NCBI RefSeq assembly: GCF_030287445.1
Contig: NZ_JASVWB010000002.1
Span: 3,472,001-3,536,000, forward strand
Origin: Streptomyces sp. ALI-76-A
Lineage (GTDB): Bacteria > Actinomycetota > Actinomycetes > Streptomycetales > Streptomycetaceae
Direction of reading: 5' to 3'
DNA length: 64,000 nucleotides
Shown piece by piece: positions 9,142-18,016 of the stretch. A program made the position numbers and the translations under genes. The stretch's first letter is position 1. Each line of letters starts with the position of its first letter. The notes beneath the pieces are model-generated. The model did no database searches, was not told the origin of the DNA, and saw only the letters and a program-made list of their open reading frames with translations.

Positions 9142-9166
9142 CTTATCGCCTACACCGCTACGGCGT

Positions 9167-10456
9167 TCAGCGCTCCTCGACCGGGACGAAGTCGCGCTCG
9201 ACGACGCCCGTGTAGATCTGGCGCGGGCGGCCGATGCGGGATCCCGGCTCCTTGATCATCTCGTGCCACTGGGCGATCCAGCCCGGCAGCCGGCCGAGGG
9301 CGAACAGGACCGTGAACATCTCGGTCGGGAAGCCCATGGCCCGGTAGATCAGGCCGGTGTAGAAGTCGACGTTCGGGTAGAGGCTGCGCGAGACGAAGTA
9401 GTCGTCGGAGAGCGCGTGCTCCTCCAGCTTGAGCGCGATGTCCAGCAGCTCGTCGGACTTGCCGAGGGCGGACAGCACGTCGTGCGCGGCGGCCTTGATG
9501 ATCTTGGCGCGCGGGTCGAAGTTCTTGTAGACCCGGTGCCCGAAGCCCATCAGGCGGACGCCGTCCTCCTTGTTCTTCACCTTGCGGATGAAGGAGTCGA
9601 CATCGCCGCCGGAGTCGCGGATGCCTTCCAGCATCTCCAGGACGGACTGGTTGGCGCCGCCGTGCAGCGGGCCCCACAGGGCGTTGATGCCGGCGGAGAT
9701 CGAGGCGAACATGTTCGCCTGCGAGGAGCCCACCAGGCGCACCGTGGAGGTCGAACAGTTCTGCTCGTGGTCCGCGTGCAGGATGAGCAGCTTGTCCAGG
9801 GCGGCGACGACGGTCGGGTCGAGGTCGTACTCCTGCGCGGGGACCGAGAAGGTCATGCGGAGGAAGTTCTCGACGTAGCCCAGGTCGTTGCGCGGGTAGA
9901 CGAACGGGTGACCGATCGACTTCTTGTACGCGTACGCCGCGATCGTCGGGAGCTTGGCGAGCAGCCGGATCGTGGAGAGGTTGCGCTGCTTCTCGTCGAA
10001 CGGGTTGTGGCTGTCCTGGTAGAAGGTGGACAGCGCCGAGACGACCGACGACAGCATGGCCATCGGGTGCGCGTCGCGCGGGAAGCCCCGGTAGAAGTTC
10101 TTGACGTCCTCGTGCAGCAGGGTGTGCTGCGTGATGTCGTTCCGGAACACGGTGAGCTCGTCGACGGTCGGCAGCTCGCCGTTGATCAGCAGGTAGGCGA
10201 CCTCCAGGAAGGTGGAACGCTCGGCCAGCTGCTCGATCGGGTAACCGCGGTAGCGGAGAATGCCCGCCTCGCCGTCGAGATAGGTGATGGCGGATTTGTA
10301 CGCGGCGGTGTTCCCGTAGCCGCTGTCCAGAGTCACCAGGCCGGTCTGGGCGCGGAGCTTCCCGATGTCGAAGCCCTTGTCACCGACGGTGCTGTCGACC
10401 ACCGGGTAGGTGTACTCGCCGTCGCCGTACCGCAGTACTACAGAGTTGTCGCTCAC
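9167..10456 (-). CDS. gltA: citrate synthase
   Basis: Condenses acetyl-CoA with oxaloacetate in the TCA cycle. The 429-residue product has the catalytic triad of type II citrate synthases: the His in PLHGGANQSV (about 265), the His in GFGHRVYKNFDPRA (about 307) and the Asp in NVDFYTG (about 364). The start is GTG at 10456 (SDNSVVLRYGDGEYTYP), preceded by GAGGG seven bases upstream; a GTG four codons earlier overlaps that site. It is called citA in S. coelicolor. The upstream region to 10711 is unusually rich in palindromes. Confidence 0.97.
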   Translation of the reverse strand: MSDNSVVLRYGDGEYTYPVVDSTVGDKGFDIGKLRAQTGLVTLDSGYGNTAAYKSAITYLDGEAGILRYRGYPIEQLAERSTFLEVAYLLINGELPTVDELTVFRNDITQHTLLHEDVKNFYRGFPRDAHPMAMLSSVVSALSTFYQDSHNPFDEKQRNLSTIRLLAKLPTIAAYAYKKSIGHPFVYPRNDLGYVENFLRMTFSVPAQEYDLDPTVVAALDKLLILHADHEQNCSTSTVRLVGSSQANMFASISAGINALWGPLHGGANQSVLEMLEGIRDSGGDVDSFIRKVKNKEDGVRLMGFGHRVYKNFDPRAKIIKAAAHDVLSALGKSDELLDIALKLEEHALSDDYFVSRSLYPNVDFYTGLIYRAMGFPTEMFTVLFALGRLPGWIAQWHEMIKEPGSRIGRPRQIYTGVVERDFVPVEER

Positions 10457-10565
10457 GTCATCCCTCACCGACGTTGTGCCTCTTCTTCGAGGTTGCCCTG
10501 ACTGTCTCTACCATCCCCCATTTGGCGCAGGAGAGTGCACTCGGGGTCGACCATTGGGCTTGCCT

Positions 10566-10657
10566 GCGGCACTCAGTGCCGCCAACTCGCTCATCCTGCC
10601 CCTCCGCCACCCCTTCCGGAAGTGCTGTGTGACCCATGTGACTCATTTGATCGATCA
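10566..10657. promoter_or_regulatory. palindromes upstream of citrate synthase
   Basis: GCGGCACTCAGTGCCGC (10566-10582) is a palindrome with 8-base arms about 110 bases before the citrate synthase start. Further upstream lie TGTGAC twice, 9 bases apart (10628-10633, 10637-10642), and the perfect palindrome TGATCGATCA (10648-10657), in an AT-rich patch. These are likely operators or part of the helicase 3' end; which is not decidable by eye. Confidence 0.4.
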
Positions 10658-10711
10658 TTTTTTACGCAACAGCCCCCTGGAAGCCCTTGAAACGGGCCCG
10701 TAGCCGTCGGG

Positions 10712-12961
10712 TCACCGGCCCGAGAGCCGGAAGTCCAGCGCCGTGCAGCGCCGCCCCGCGGACACCGTGCGCACCGCCTGGCCGATCGCCTTGCGCGAAC
10801 CGACGAGGACGACCAGCTTCTTCGCCCGGGTGACCGCCGTATACAGCAGGTTCCGCTGGAGCATCATCCAGGCGCTGGTGGTCACCGGGATCACCACGGC
10901 CGGGTACTCACTGCCCTGGGAACGGTGGATGGTCACCGCGTACGCGTGGGCCAGTTCGTCCAGTTCGTCGAACTCGTACGCGACCTCCTCGTCCTCGTCC
11001 GTCAGCACCGTCAGGCGCTGGTCGACCGGGTCGAGCGAGGTGACCACGCCCACGGTGCCGTTGAAGACACCGTTGGTGCCCTTCTCGTAATTGTTGCGGA
11101 TCTGGGTGACCTTGTCGCCGACGCGGAAGACCCGGCCGCCGAACCGCTTCTCGGGCAGCTCGGGGCGGCCGGGGGTGACGGCCTGCTGGAGCAGGCCGTT
11201 GAGGGTGCCCGCTCCCGCGGGGCCCCGGTGCATGGGCGCCAGCACCTGCACGTCCCGGCGCGGGTCGAGGCCGAACTTGGCCGGGATCCGCCGTGCCGCC
11301 ACGTCCACGACGAGCCGGCCGACCTCCTCCGTGTCGTCCTCGACGAAGAGGAAGAAGTCCTTCATGCCGTCGGTGAGCGGGTGCTGCCCGGAGTTGATCC
11401 GGTGCGCGTTCGTCACCACGCCCGACTGCTGGGCCTGCCGGAACACCCGGGTGAGGCGCACGGCCGGGATCGGGCTGCCGTCGGCGAGCAGATCGCGGAG
11501 CACCTCGCCGGCGCCGACGCTGGGGAGCTGGTCCACGTCCCCGACGAAGAGCAGGTGGGCTCCCGGGGGGACCGCCTTGACCAGTTTGTTGGCGAGCAAC
11601 AGGTCCAGCATGGACGCCTCGTCCACGACCACCAGGTCGGCGTCGAGGGGGCGGTCCTTGTCGTAGGCCGCGTCGCCGCCGGGCTTCAGCTCCAGCAGGC
11701 GGTGGACGGTGGACGCCTCGGCGCCGGTGAGCTCGGCCAGGCGCTTGGCGGCGCGGCCGGTCGGGGCGGCGAGCACGACCTTCGCCTTCTTCGCGCGGGC
11801 CAGCTCCACGATCGAGCGCACGGTGAAGGACTTGCCGCAGCCCGGGCCGCCGGTGAGGACGGCGACCTTCTCGGTGAGGGCGAGCCGGACGGCTGCCTCC
11901 TGCTCGGGGGCGAGGTCGGTCCCGGTGCGCGTGGCGAGCCAGGCCAGCGCCTTGTCCCAGGCCACGTCCCGGAAGGCGGGCATCCGGTCCGCGTCCGTAC
12001 GCAGGAGGCGCGACAACTGGGCGGCGAGGGAGAGTTCGGCCCGGTGGAAGGGGACGAGGTAGACCGCGGTGACGGGCTCCGCGCCGCCGTCGGGCCCCGG
12101 CACCTTCTCCCGTACGACGCCCGGCTCCTCCCCCTCCCCGGGGGGTGCCGCGAGTTCCGCGAGGCATTCGATGACCAGGCCGGTGTCGACCTGGAGGAGC
12201 TTGACCGCGTCCGCGATCAGCCGTTCCTCGGGGAGGTAGCAGTGCCCTTGGTCGGTGGACTGCGACAGGGCGTACTGGAGGCCCGCCTTGACGCGCTCCG
12301 GGCTGTCGTGCGGGATGCCGACGGACTGGGCGATCTTGTCGGCGGTGAGGAAGCCGATGCCCCAGACGTCGGAGGCCAGCCGGTAGGGCTGGTTCTTCAC
12401 GACCGAGATCGAGGCGTCGCCGTACTTCTTGTAGATGCGGACCGCGATCGACGTGGACACCTCGACGGTCTGGAGGAAGAGCATGACCTCCTTGATCGCC
12501 TTCTGCTCCTCCCAGGCGTCGGCGATCTTCCTGGTGCGCTTGGGGCCCAGGCCGGGCACCTCGACGAGACGCTTGGGCTCCTCCTCGATGATCTTCAGGG
12601 TGTCCAGGCCGAAGTGCTGGGTGATGCGGTCGGCGAAGACCGGGCCGATGCCCTTGACCAGGCCGGAGCCCAGGTAGCGGCGGATGCCCTGGACGGTGGC
12701 GGGAAGCAGGGTCGTGTAGTTCTCGACGGTGAACTGCTTGCCGTACTGGGGGTGCGAGCCCCAACGGCCCTCCATCCGCAGGGACTCGCCGACCTGGGCG
12801 CCGAGCAGCGCGCCGACGACCGTCAGCAGGTCTCCGGCACCGCGGCCGGTGTCGACCCGGGCGACCGTGTAGCCGTTGTCCTCGTTGGCGTACGTGATGC
12901 GCTCCAGGACACCTTCGAGCACGGCGAGCCGCCGCTCCCCGCTCCCCGTTTCTTGAGCCAT
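10712..12961 (-). CDS. recD: RecD2-like ATP-dependent DNA helicase
   Basis: Superfamily 1B 5'-3' helicase of 749 residues, the RecD2 type that acts without RecBC. The N-terminal region holds helix-hairpin-helix segments (GLVKGIGPVFADRI about 100-113; VPGLGPKRTRKI about 135-146). The motor has Walker A GGPGCGKS (about 371-378), Walker B VVDEAS (about 445-450), motif III LLFVGDVDQLPS, motif V VTIHRSQGSEYPAV and motif VI LLYTAVTRAKK. The start is ATG at 12961 (MAQETGSGERR); the frame is open 31 codons further upstream but reads like intergenic DNA. It is transcribed toward citrate synthase. Confidence 0.92.
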   Translation of the reverse strand: MAQETGSGERRLAVLEGVLERITYANEDNGYTVARVDTGRGAGDLLTVVGALLGAQVGESLRMEGRWGSHPQYGKQFTVENYTTLLPATVQGIRRYLGSGLVKGIGPVFADRITQHFGLDTLKIIEEEPKRLVEVPGLGPKRTRKIADAWEEQKAIKEVMLFLQTVEVSTSIAVRIYKKYGDASISVVKNQPYRLASDVWGIGFLTADKIAQSVGIPHDSPERVKAGLQYALSQSTDQGHCYLPEERLIADAVKLLQVDTGLVIECLAELAAPPGEGEEPGVVREKVPGPDGGAEPVTAVYLVPFHRAELSLAAQLSRLLRTDADRMPAFRDVAWDKALAWLATRTGTDLAPEQEAAVRLALTEKVAVLTGGPGCGKSFTVRSIVELARAKKAKVVLAAPTGRAAKRLAELTGAEASTVHRLLELKPGGDAAYDKDRPLDADLVVVDEASMLDLLLANKLVKAVPPGAHLLFVGDVDQLPSVGAGEVLRDLLADGSPIPAVRLTRVFRQAQQSGVVTNAHRINSGQHPLTDGMKDFFLFVEDDTEEVGRLVVDVAARRIPAKFGLDPRRDVQVLAPMHRGPAGAGTLNGLLQQAVTPGRPELPEKRFGGRVFRVGDKVTQIRNNYEKGTNGVFNGTVGVVTSLDPVDQRLTVLTDEDEEVAYEFDELDELAHAYAVTIHRSQGSEYPAVVIPVTTSAWMMLQRNLLYTAVTRAKKLVVLVGSRKAIGQAVRTVSAGRRCTALDFRLSGR

Positions 12962-13121
12962 GATCCGACGGTACCGCCGAGGTCCGACAGCGGGGGCGCC
13001 CTGGGGAGGAACCGCCCGGTCACCCCGCCTGGGCGGCCAGGTGGCCGTGAGCATCCCGGCCGGCCCGCCCCGGGCCGGCCCGTGACATCACGATCCGGTC
13101 TCGGGGTCTTGTGTCCGCGTG

Positions 13122-13135
13122 TGTAATCGATTCCA
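13122..13135. promoter_or_regulatory. LacI-type operator 1
   Basis: TGTAATCGATTCCA is a near-perfect palindrome centred on TCGA and matches the general LacI-family operator TGnAAnCGnTTnCA. It lies 78 bases upstream of the LacI gene. Confidence 0.7.
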
Positions 13136-13154
13136 ATCCTCCTGCGTACAGCGA

Positions 13155-13168
13155 TGTAATCGATTCCA
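13155..13168. promoter_or_regulatory. LacI-type operator 2
   Basis: An exact second copy of TGTAATCGATTCCA, 33 bases (about three helical turns) after the first, on the same DNA face. The pair predicts cooperative autoregulation of the downstream LacI-rbsK-rbsD unit. Confidence 0.7.
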
Positions 13169-13212
13169 GGCGTTCCGCGGGTCGAACGGGTTACACAAGG
13201 AGGTGGAGCGCG

Positions 13213-14259
13213 ATGGCGAGCATCAAGGACGTCGCCGCCGAGGCGGGGGTGTCCGTCGCCACGGTGTCACGCGTCCTGAACGACCACCCCTCGGTCAGCC
13301 CGGACGCCCGCGTGCGCGTACGGGCCGCCGTGGAGGCGCTGGGCTACCGCCCGAACGCCGTCGCCCGGTCGCTGCGGACCGACCAGACGCACACCCTCGG
13401 CCTGGTCATCAGCGACGTGCTGAACCCGTACTTCACGGAACTGGCCCGCTCCGTCGAGGAGGAGGCCCGCGCACTGGGCTACAGCGTGATCATCGGCAAC
13501 GCCGACGAGCGGCCGGACCTCCAGGACCACCACGTACGGACCCTGCTGGACCGCCGTATCGACGGCCTGCTCGTCTCCCCGACCGACGGCGGGTCGCCGC
13601 TGATCCTCGACGCCGCGCGCGCGGGGACGCCCATGGTCTTCGTGGACCGCTGGATCCCGGGCGTGGACGTGCCGGTCGTCCGGGCGGACGGGCTGGCGGC
13701 CGTGCGGGAGCTGGTCGCCCATCTGCACGGCCTCGGGCACCGGCGGCTGGCGATCATCGCCGGCCCGGCGGCGACCACCACGGGCCAGGAGCGGGTGACG
13801 GCCTTCGGGGAGGCGCTGCGTGCCCATGGTCTCGGGCTGCCCGACGTCTACACCGGCCAGGGCGACTTCCAGGCCGACAGCGGACGGCGGGTGACCGAGG
13901 GGTTCCTCGCCCTGCCCGAGCCGCCCGAGGTGGTCTTCGCCGCCGACAACCTGATGGCGCTGGGCGCACTGGACGCGATCCGCGCGCGCGGGCTGCGCGT
14001 GCCGGACGACATCGCGCTGGCCGCGTTCGACGACATCCGCTGGTTCGTGCACACCGATCCGCCGATCACCGCGATCGCCCAGCCCACCGGCGAACTGGGA
14101 CGCGCCGCCGTACGCGCGCTCGTCGACCGCATCGAGGGACGGCCCCCCGAGTCCGTCATCCTCCCCGCCCGTCTCGTCGTCCGCCGCTCCTGCGGCGAAC
14201 CGGCTCCGCCGGAGCCGCCCCCCGCTGCGCGCTCCCCCGTACGAGGGAGCCAGTCGTGA
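13213..14259 (+). CDS. LacI-family regulator of ribose genes (RbsR-like)
   Basis: A 348-residue LacI/GalR repressor. The N-terminal HTH MASIKDVAAEAGVSVATVSRVLNDHPSVSPDARVR and hinge helix YRPNAVARSLRT are canonical; the rest is a periplasmic-binding-like sugar sensor. The ATG at 13213 has a perfect AAGGAGGT at 13197-13204, eight bases away. Two identical operators upstream suggest it represses itself, and the ribokinase and ribose pyranase homologues downstream suggest ribose as the effector. The last 20 or so residues (PPEPPPAARSPVRGSQS) are a low-complexity tail. A hairpin at 14364-14394 separates it from rbsK. Confidence 0.9.
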   Translation: MASIKDVAAEAGVSVATVSRVLNDHPSVSPDARVRVRAAVEALGYRPNAVARSLRTDQTHTLGLVISDVLNPYFTELARSVEEEARALGYSVIIGNADERPDLQDHHVRTLLDRRIDGLLVSPTDGGSPLILDAARAGTPMVFVDRWIPGVDVPVVRADGLAAVRELVAHLHGLGHRRLAIIAGPAATTTGQERVTAFGEALRAHGLGLPDVYTGQGDFQADSGRRVTEGFLALPEPPEVVFAADNLMALGALDAIRARGLRVPDDIALAAFDDIRWFVHTDPPITAIAQPTGELGRAAVRALVDRIEGRPPESVILPARLVVRRSCGEPAPPEPPPAARSPVRGSQS

Positions 14260-14363
14260 GCGACGCGGAACGAGTTGCCTCGCGTCGAGGGCGTCGTCAA
14301 GGTGCCGGTGAAGGGCACCAGGAGAACGTGGCCGGCTTCAGCGGCTGACACCGGCGAGCGGCC

Positions 14364-14394
14364 GGGCGGCCGTACCCCTGGGTGACGGCCGCCC
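14364..14394 (+). terminator. hairpin between LacI gene and ribokinase
   Basis: GGGCGGCCGT (14364-14373) pairs perfectly with 14385-14394 over an 11-base loop; no T-run. It may attenuate readthrough from the regulator into rbsK, or just end the regulator message. Confidence 0.55.
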
Positions 14395-14452
14395 ACCCCA
14401 CCTCACGACAACACGTCACGGACGACACGTCACGGACAAGGGGAGCGACTGC

Positions 14453-15409
14453 ATGTACGACTACGACCTGCTGGTCGTGGGGTCGGCCAACGCCGACCTG
14501 GTGATCGGTGTCGAGCGGCGGCCGGGGGCCGGTGAGACGGTGCTCGGCTCGGACCTGGCCGTCCATCCGGGCGGCAAGGGCGCGAACCAGGCGGTCGCCG
14601 CCGCCCGGCTCGGGGCGCGGACGGCCCTGCTGGCCCGGGTCGGTGACGACGCCCACGGCCGGCTGCTGCTCGACGCGCAGGGGGCGGCCGGGGTCGACAC
14701 GGGGGGCGTGCGGGTGGGCGGGGCGCCGACCGGGGTCGCGCTGATCACGGTCGACCCGTCCGGGGACAACAGCATCGTCGTCTCGCCGGGCGCCAACGGG
14801 CGGCTGACGCCCGAGGACGTGCGGACGGCCGGGGACCTCCTGCGTGCCTCCCGGGTGGTGTCGACGCAGCTGGAGATCCCGCTGGAGACGGTCGTGGAGG
14901 TCGTACGGGGCCTGGCACCGGGCAGCCGCTTCGTCCTGAACCCGTCCCCGCCGCGGTCCCTGCCGCCGGAGGTGCTGGCGGCCTGCGACCCGCTGATCGT
15001 CAACGAGCACGAGGCGAGGGTGATCCTCGGGGAGGGCGGTGGTGGCGGGGTACCGGAGGACTGGGCCCGGCTGCTGCTGGCGAAGGGGCCGCGATCGGTG
15101 GTGGTGACGCTGGGCGCGGAAGGGGCGCTGGTGGCGTCGGAGGAGGGGGTGGTCCGGGTGCCGTCGGTGACGGTGGCCGCCGTGGACACGACGGGCGCGG
15201 GGGACGCGTTCACCGCGGCGCTCGCGTGGCGGCTGGGGGCGGGATCCTCGCTCGCGGAGGCGGCGGCGTACGCGTCCCGGGTCGGGGCGGCGGCGGTGAC
15301 GCGGGAGGGCGCGCAGGACTCCTTCCCGACGGCGGCGGAGGTCGAGGCGCTGGGCCGGCCCGGCCCGGGCGACGCGCCGGGGACGGCCGTACCGGGCGGG
15401 TCCCGGTGA
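14453..15409 (+). CDS. rbsK: ribokinase
   Basis: Phosphorylates D-ribose to ribose 5-phosphate. It is a PfkB-family kinase of 318 residues. The N-terminal motif VVGSANADLVIGV and signature 1 GGKGANQAVAAARLG (about 40-54) are ribokinase-like; signature 2 DTTGAGDAF (about 245-253) gives catalytic base D251. The start is ATG at 14453 with GGGGAG seven bases upstream. The C-terminal 15 residues are low-complexity. It overlaps the next gene by GTGA. No ribose ABC transporter genes are present in the window. Confidence 0.93.
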   Translation: MYDYDLLVVGSANADLVIGVERRPGAGETVLGSDLAVHPGGKGANQAVAAARLGARTALLARVGDDAHGRLLLDAQGAAGVDTGGVRVGGAPTGVALITVDPSGDNSIVVSPGANGRLTPEDVRTAGDLLRASRVVSTQLEIPLETVVEVVRGLAPGSRFVLNPSPPRSLPPEVLAACDPLIVNEHEARVILGEGGGGGVPEDWARLLLAKGPRSVVVTLGAEGALVASEEGVVRVPSVTVAAVDTTGAGDAFTAALAWRLGAGSSLAEAAAYASRVGAAAVTREGAQDSFPTAAEVEALGRPGPGDAPGTAVPGGSR

Positions 15410-15936
15410 AGAGGGCCGGAATCCCGATCCGGCATCTCGCCGGCACGCCGGCCGAGCCGGGAGACGGGGACGGGGCGCTGGTGTGCGAGACCGGCTTGCC
15501 GATACCCGGCGGTCCCCGGGGCGTGGACCTGGCCTACCGGGCCGGGGTGCCGCCGTTCGCCGACGTGCTGGACGAGCTGGTGGTGGAGGGTGCGACGGCG
15601 CCGACGGAGGTGCGGGGCGCCGATCCGGCCGCGTCGGCGCTGCTGGCCGGGCACTTTCCCGAGCCGGCCCTGGTGCCGCACGAGAGGCTCGAGGAGCTGT
15701 CGGCGGGCGCGCGGCTGGTTGTCCGCACCGGGGAGGTCCGGCCGTACGCGAACGTGCTGCCGAGGTGCGGGGTCTTCCGGGCCCGCCCTCGGGAGCCCGG
15801 CCGGGAGCGTCCGGCCCGGGTGCGTCAGGCGGCGGAAAACTTCGAGGGGGTCCGGTCTCAGACCGGGCCCCCTCGGGTTTTCCCTCCCCGTCAGAACCCC
15901 CGTGATCCCCCCAGATCCCCCTCCGAGAAGTCCTGA
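15406..15936 (+). CDS. rbsD: RbsD-like protein with altered active site and run-on C terminus
   Basis: Homologue of D-ribose pyranase, which interconverts ribopyranose and ribofuranose forms. The fold is recognisable without gaps: GLPIP at 30-34, GVDLAYRAGVPPFADVLD, LVPHERLEEL, VVRTGEVRPYANV. Compared with Bacillus RbsD, the catalytic His at position 20 is Asp here (EPGDGDG for LGHTD) and Asp28 is Glu. The family ends near residue 130; this frame continues to 176, and those extra codons read straight through a strong terminator hairpin (15834-15883). Start GTG at 15406 overlaps rbsK. It may be repurposed or decaying; a sequencing frameshift near 15780 could explain the tail but not the active-site changes. 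Confidence 0.75.
   Translation: MKRAGIPIRHLAGTPAEPGDGDGALVCETGLPIPGGPRGVDLAYRAGVPPFADVLDELVVEGATAPTEVRGADPAASALLAGHFPEPALVPHERLEELSAGARLVVRTGEVRPYANVLPRCGVFRARPREPGRERPARVRQAAENFEGVRSQTGPPRVFPPRQNPRDPPRSPSEKS
15834..15883. terminator. bidirectional terminator inside the rbsD reading frame
   Basis: 15844-15857 pairs with 15861-15874 (14 bp with one G-U, 3-base loop), and GGAAAAC (15834-15840) pairs with GTTTTCC (15877-15883), giving A- and T-runs on either side. It suits ending both the ribose unit and the leftward operon that stops at 16032. It lies within the open frame of the RbsD-like gene. Confidence 0.8.
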
Positions 15937-16031
15937 TGCCACGTATGACCCGCGAGGTGGGGGGAGGGTTGTACGGAACCTCGAAGTTTTTTCCGGCCCT
16001 TCGCGACTCCCCTCCCCTGCCCCTCACGTGG

Positions 16032-16865
16032 TCACGTGGTCACGTGCTCCACGAATCGCGCCGCGGTCTCGGCGAGCACCTCGCCGCCGTCCCGCGCCCA
16101 CAGCGCCTCGTTGAACAGCTCCACCTCGATCGGTCCGGTGTAGCCGGCCGCCTCCACGTACCCCTGCCACTCGCGCATGTCGATCGCGCCGTCGCCGATC
16201 TGGCCGCGGCCGTTGAGGACGCCCTCCGGGAGGGGGGTGGTCCAGTCGGCGAGCTGGAAGGTGTGGATGCGGGCGCCCGCGCCGGCCCGGGCGATCTGGG
16301 CCGGGGCCTGGTCGTCCCACCAGATGTGGTACGTGTCCACCGTGACGCCGACCTGGTGCGCGGGAAAGCGTTCCGCGAGGTCGAGCGCCTGGGTGAGGGT
16401 GGAGACGACGCAACGGTCGGAGGCGAACATGGGGTGCAGCGGCTCGATGGCCAGCTTCACGCCGTGCCGCTCCGTGTACGGGCCGAGTTCGGCGAGGGCG
16501 TCCGCGATCCGCTCCCGCGCGCCGTGCAGGTCCTTCGAGCCCGCCGGCAGGCCGCCGGAGACCAGGACCAGCACGTCGGTGCCGAGGGTGGCGGCCTCGT
16601 CGACCGCGCGGCGGTTGTCGTCCAGGGCGCGGGCACGCTCGTCCGGGTCGATCGCCGTGAGGAAGCCGCCCCGGCACAGCGTCGTCACCGTCAGGCCCGC
16701 GTCCCGGACCAGCTTCGCCGTCGCCTCCACGCCGTACGCCTGGACCGGCTCGCGCCACAGGCCCACGTTCGTGACGCCCAGCCGGCCGCAGGCGTCGGCC
16801 AGTTCCGGCAGCGACAGCTGCTTGACCGTCATCTGGTTGACGGAGAAACGCGCGAGGTCGGTCAC
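16032..16865 (-). CDS. sugar isomerase/epimerase-like TIM-barrel protein
   Basis: Xylose-isomerase-like protein of 277 residues. Strands with metal-binding character are visible: LVLVSGGL, KLAIEPLHPMFA, VGVTVDTYHIWWD, IHTFQLADW and IEVELFNEALW, giving the Glu/Asp/His/Glu metal set of this superfamily. GTG at 16865 overlaps the DUF993 gene as GTGA, so the two are coupled. It is the third gene of the operon starting at 19164. The family includes hydroxypyruvate isomerases, 3-epimerases and inosose enzymes; the actual substrate here is unknown. Confidence 0.8.
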   Translation of the reverse strand: MTDLARFSVNQMTVKQLSLPELADACGRLGVTNVGLWREPVQAYGVEATAKLVRDAGLTVTTLCRGGFLTAIDPDERARALDDNRRAVDEAATLGTDVLVLVSGGLPAGSKDLHGARERIADALAELGPYTERHGVKLAIEPLHPMFASDRCVVSTLTQALDLAERFPAHQVGVTVDTYHIWWDDQAPAQIARAGAGARIHTFQLADWTTPLPEGVLNGRGQIGDGAIDMREWQGYVEAAGYTGPIEVELFNEALWARDGGEVLAETAARFVEHVTT

Positions 16866-18016
16866 TGGGGCACTCCGTACAGGCTCAGCAGGGTCCGCAT
16901 CCGCTCCTCGGCCAGCTTGGGGTCCGGGAACAGGCCCAGACCGTCGGCCAGTTCGTACGCCCTCACGAAGTGCGGGAGGGAACGGGCCGACTGGAGGCCG
17001 CCGACCATCGTGAAGTGCGACTGGTGGCCGGCCAGCCAGGCCAGGAGGACCACGCCCGTCTTGTAGAAGCGGGTGGGGGGCTGGAAGAGGTGGCGGGAGA
17101 GCGCGACGGTCGGGTCCAGCAGCTCCCGGAAGCCCGTGACGTCGCCCGTGTCCAGGACCCGGACCGCCTGGGCCGCCAGGGGTCCCAGCGGGTCGAAGAC
17201 GCCGAGCAGCGCGTGGCTGAAGCCGCGCTCGTCGCCCGCGATCAGCTCGGGGTAGTTGAAGTCGTCGCCGGTGTAGCAGCGGACGCCCTTCGGGAGCCTG
17301 CGCCTGAGGTCGATCTCGCGCTGGGCGTCCAGCAGGGAGACCTTGATGCCGTCGACCTTGTCGGGGTGCGCGGCGATGACCTCCAGGAAGGTGTCGGTGG
17401 CCGCGTCCAGGTCGGACGAGCCCCAGTAGCCCTCCAGCGCCGGGTCGAACATCGGGCCCAGCCAGTGCAGGACCACCGGCTCGGCGGACTGCCGCAGGAG
17501 GTGGCCGTAGACCTCCAGGTAGTCCTCGGGGCCCGTGGCCGCCGCGGCCAGGGCGCGGGACGCCATCAGGATCGCCTGGGCGCCCGCCTCCTCGACCACC
17601 GCGAGCTGCTCCTCGTAGGCCGCGCGGACCTGGTCGAGGGTGGCCGGGCCGGTGAGCTGGTCGGTGCCGACACCGCAGGCGATGAGGCCGCCGACGGACC
17701 GCGCCTCGGCGGCGCTGCGGCGGATCAGCTCGGCCGCGCCCGCCCAGTCCAGGCCCATGCCGCGCTGGGCGGTGTCCATGGCCTCGGCGACGCCGAGCCC
17801 GTGGGACCACAGGTGGCGGCGGAAGGCGAGGGTGGCGTCCCAGTCGACGGCGGCGGGCGCGTCGGGCGAGACGTCCGCGTACGGGTCGGCCACCACGTGG
17901 GCCGCCGAGAAGACCGTACGGGAGGTGAAGGGGGCGCCGGGGGTGACGGCGAGGGGTTCCCGGCGGGGTTCGTACGCCCGCAGGCCGCCGTCGGTGCCGG
18001 GCAGGTTGATGGTCAC
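16862..18016 (-). CDS. DUF993 family protein, aldolase-like
   Basis: A 384-residue protein of the DUF993 family, related to dihydrodipicolinate synthase/N-acetylneuraminate lyase. The expected Schiff-base lysine is visible in KVDGIKVSLLD (K225), and YTGDDFNYPELIAGDERG (about 248 onward) occupies the place of the next strand. It would therefore cleave or condense a keto-sugar or sugar acid, but no substrate has been assigned from sequence. GTG start at 18016 overlaps the oxidoreductase stop; it is sandwiched between a sugar dehydrogenase and an isomerase-like protein, which argues for a shared pathway. Confidence 0.78.
   Translation of the reverse strand: MTINLPGTDGGLRAYEPRREPLAVTPGAPFTSRTVFSAAHVVADPYADVSPDAPAAVDWDATLAFRRHLWSHGLGVAEAMDTAQRGMGLDWAGAAELIRRSAAEARSVGGLIACGVGTDQLTGPATLDQVRAAYEEQLAVVEEAGAQAILMASRALAAAATGPEDYLEVYGHLLRQSAEPVVLHWLGPMFDPALEGYWGSSDLDAATDTFLEVIAAHPDKVDGIKVSLLDAQREIDLRRRLPKGVRCYTGDDFNYPELIAGDERGFSHALLGVFDPLGPLAAQAVRVLDTGDVTGFRELLDPTVALSRHLFQPPTRFYKTGVVLLAWLAGHQSHFTMVGGLQSARSLPHFVRAYELADGLGLFPDPKLAEERMRTLLSLYGVPQ

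Larger units (their letters stand above)
8499..9166. other. 670-base gene-free region beside citrate synthase
   Basis: No protein gene fits here. The region carries a plus-strand promoter (8670-8699), a chain of hairpins (8813-8982) and a strong terminator (9091-9141); see the candidate RNA. Base composition is less GC-extreme than in flanking genes, and short reading frames show weak codon bias. Confidence 0.65.

Noticed and set aside
10458..10658. A 66-codon frame before citrate synthase (starts MIDQMSHMGH)
   Set aside because: No ribosome site, mixed codon use and coverage of the palindromes; more likely promoter DNA.
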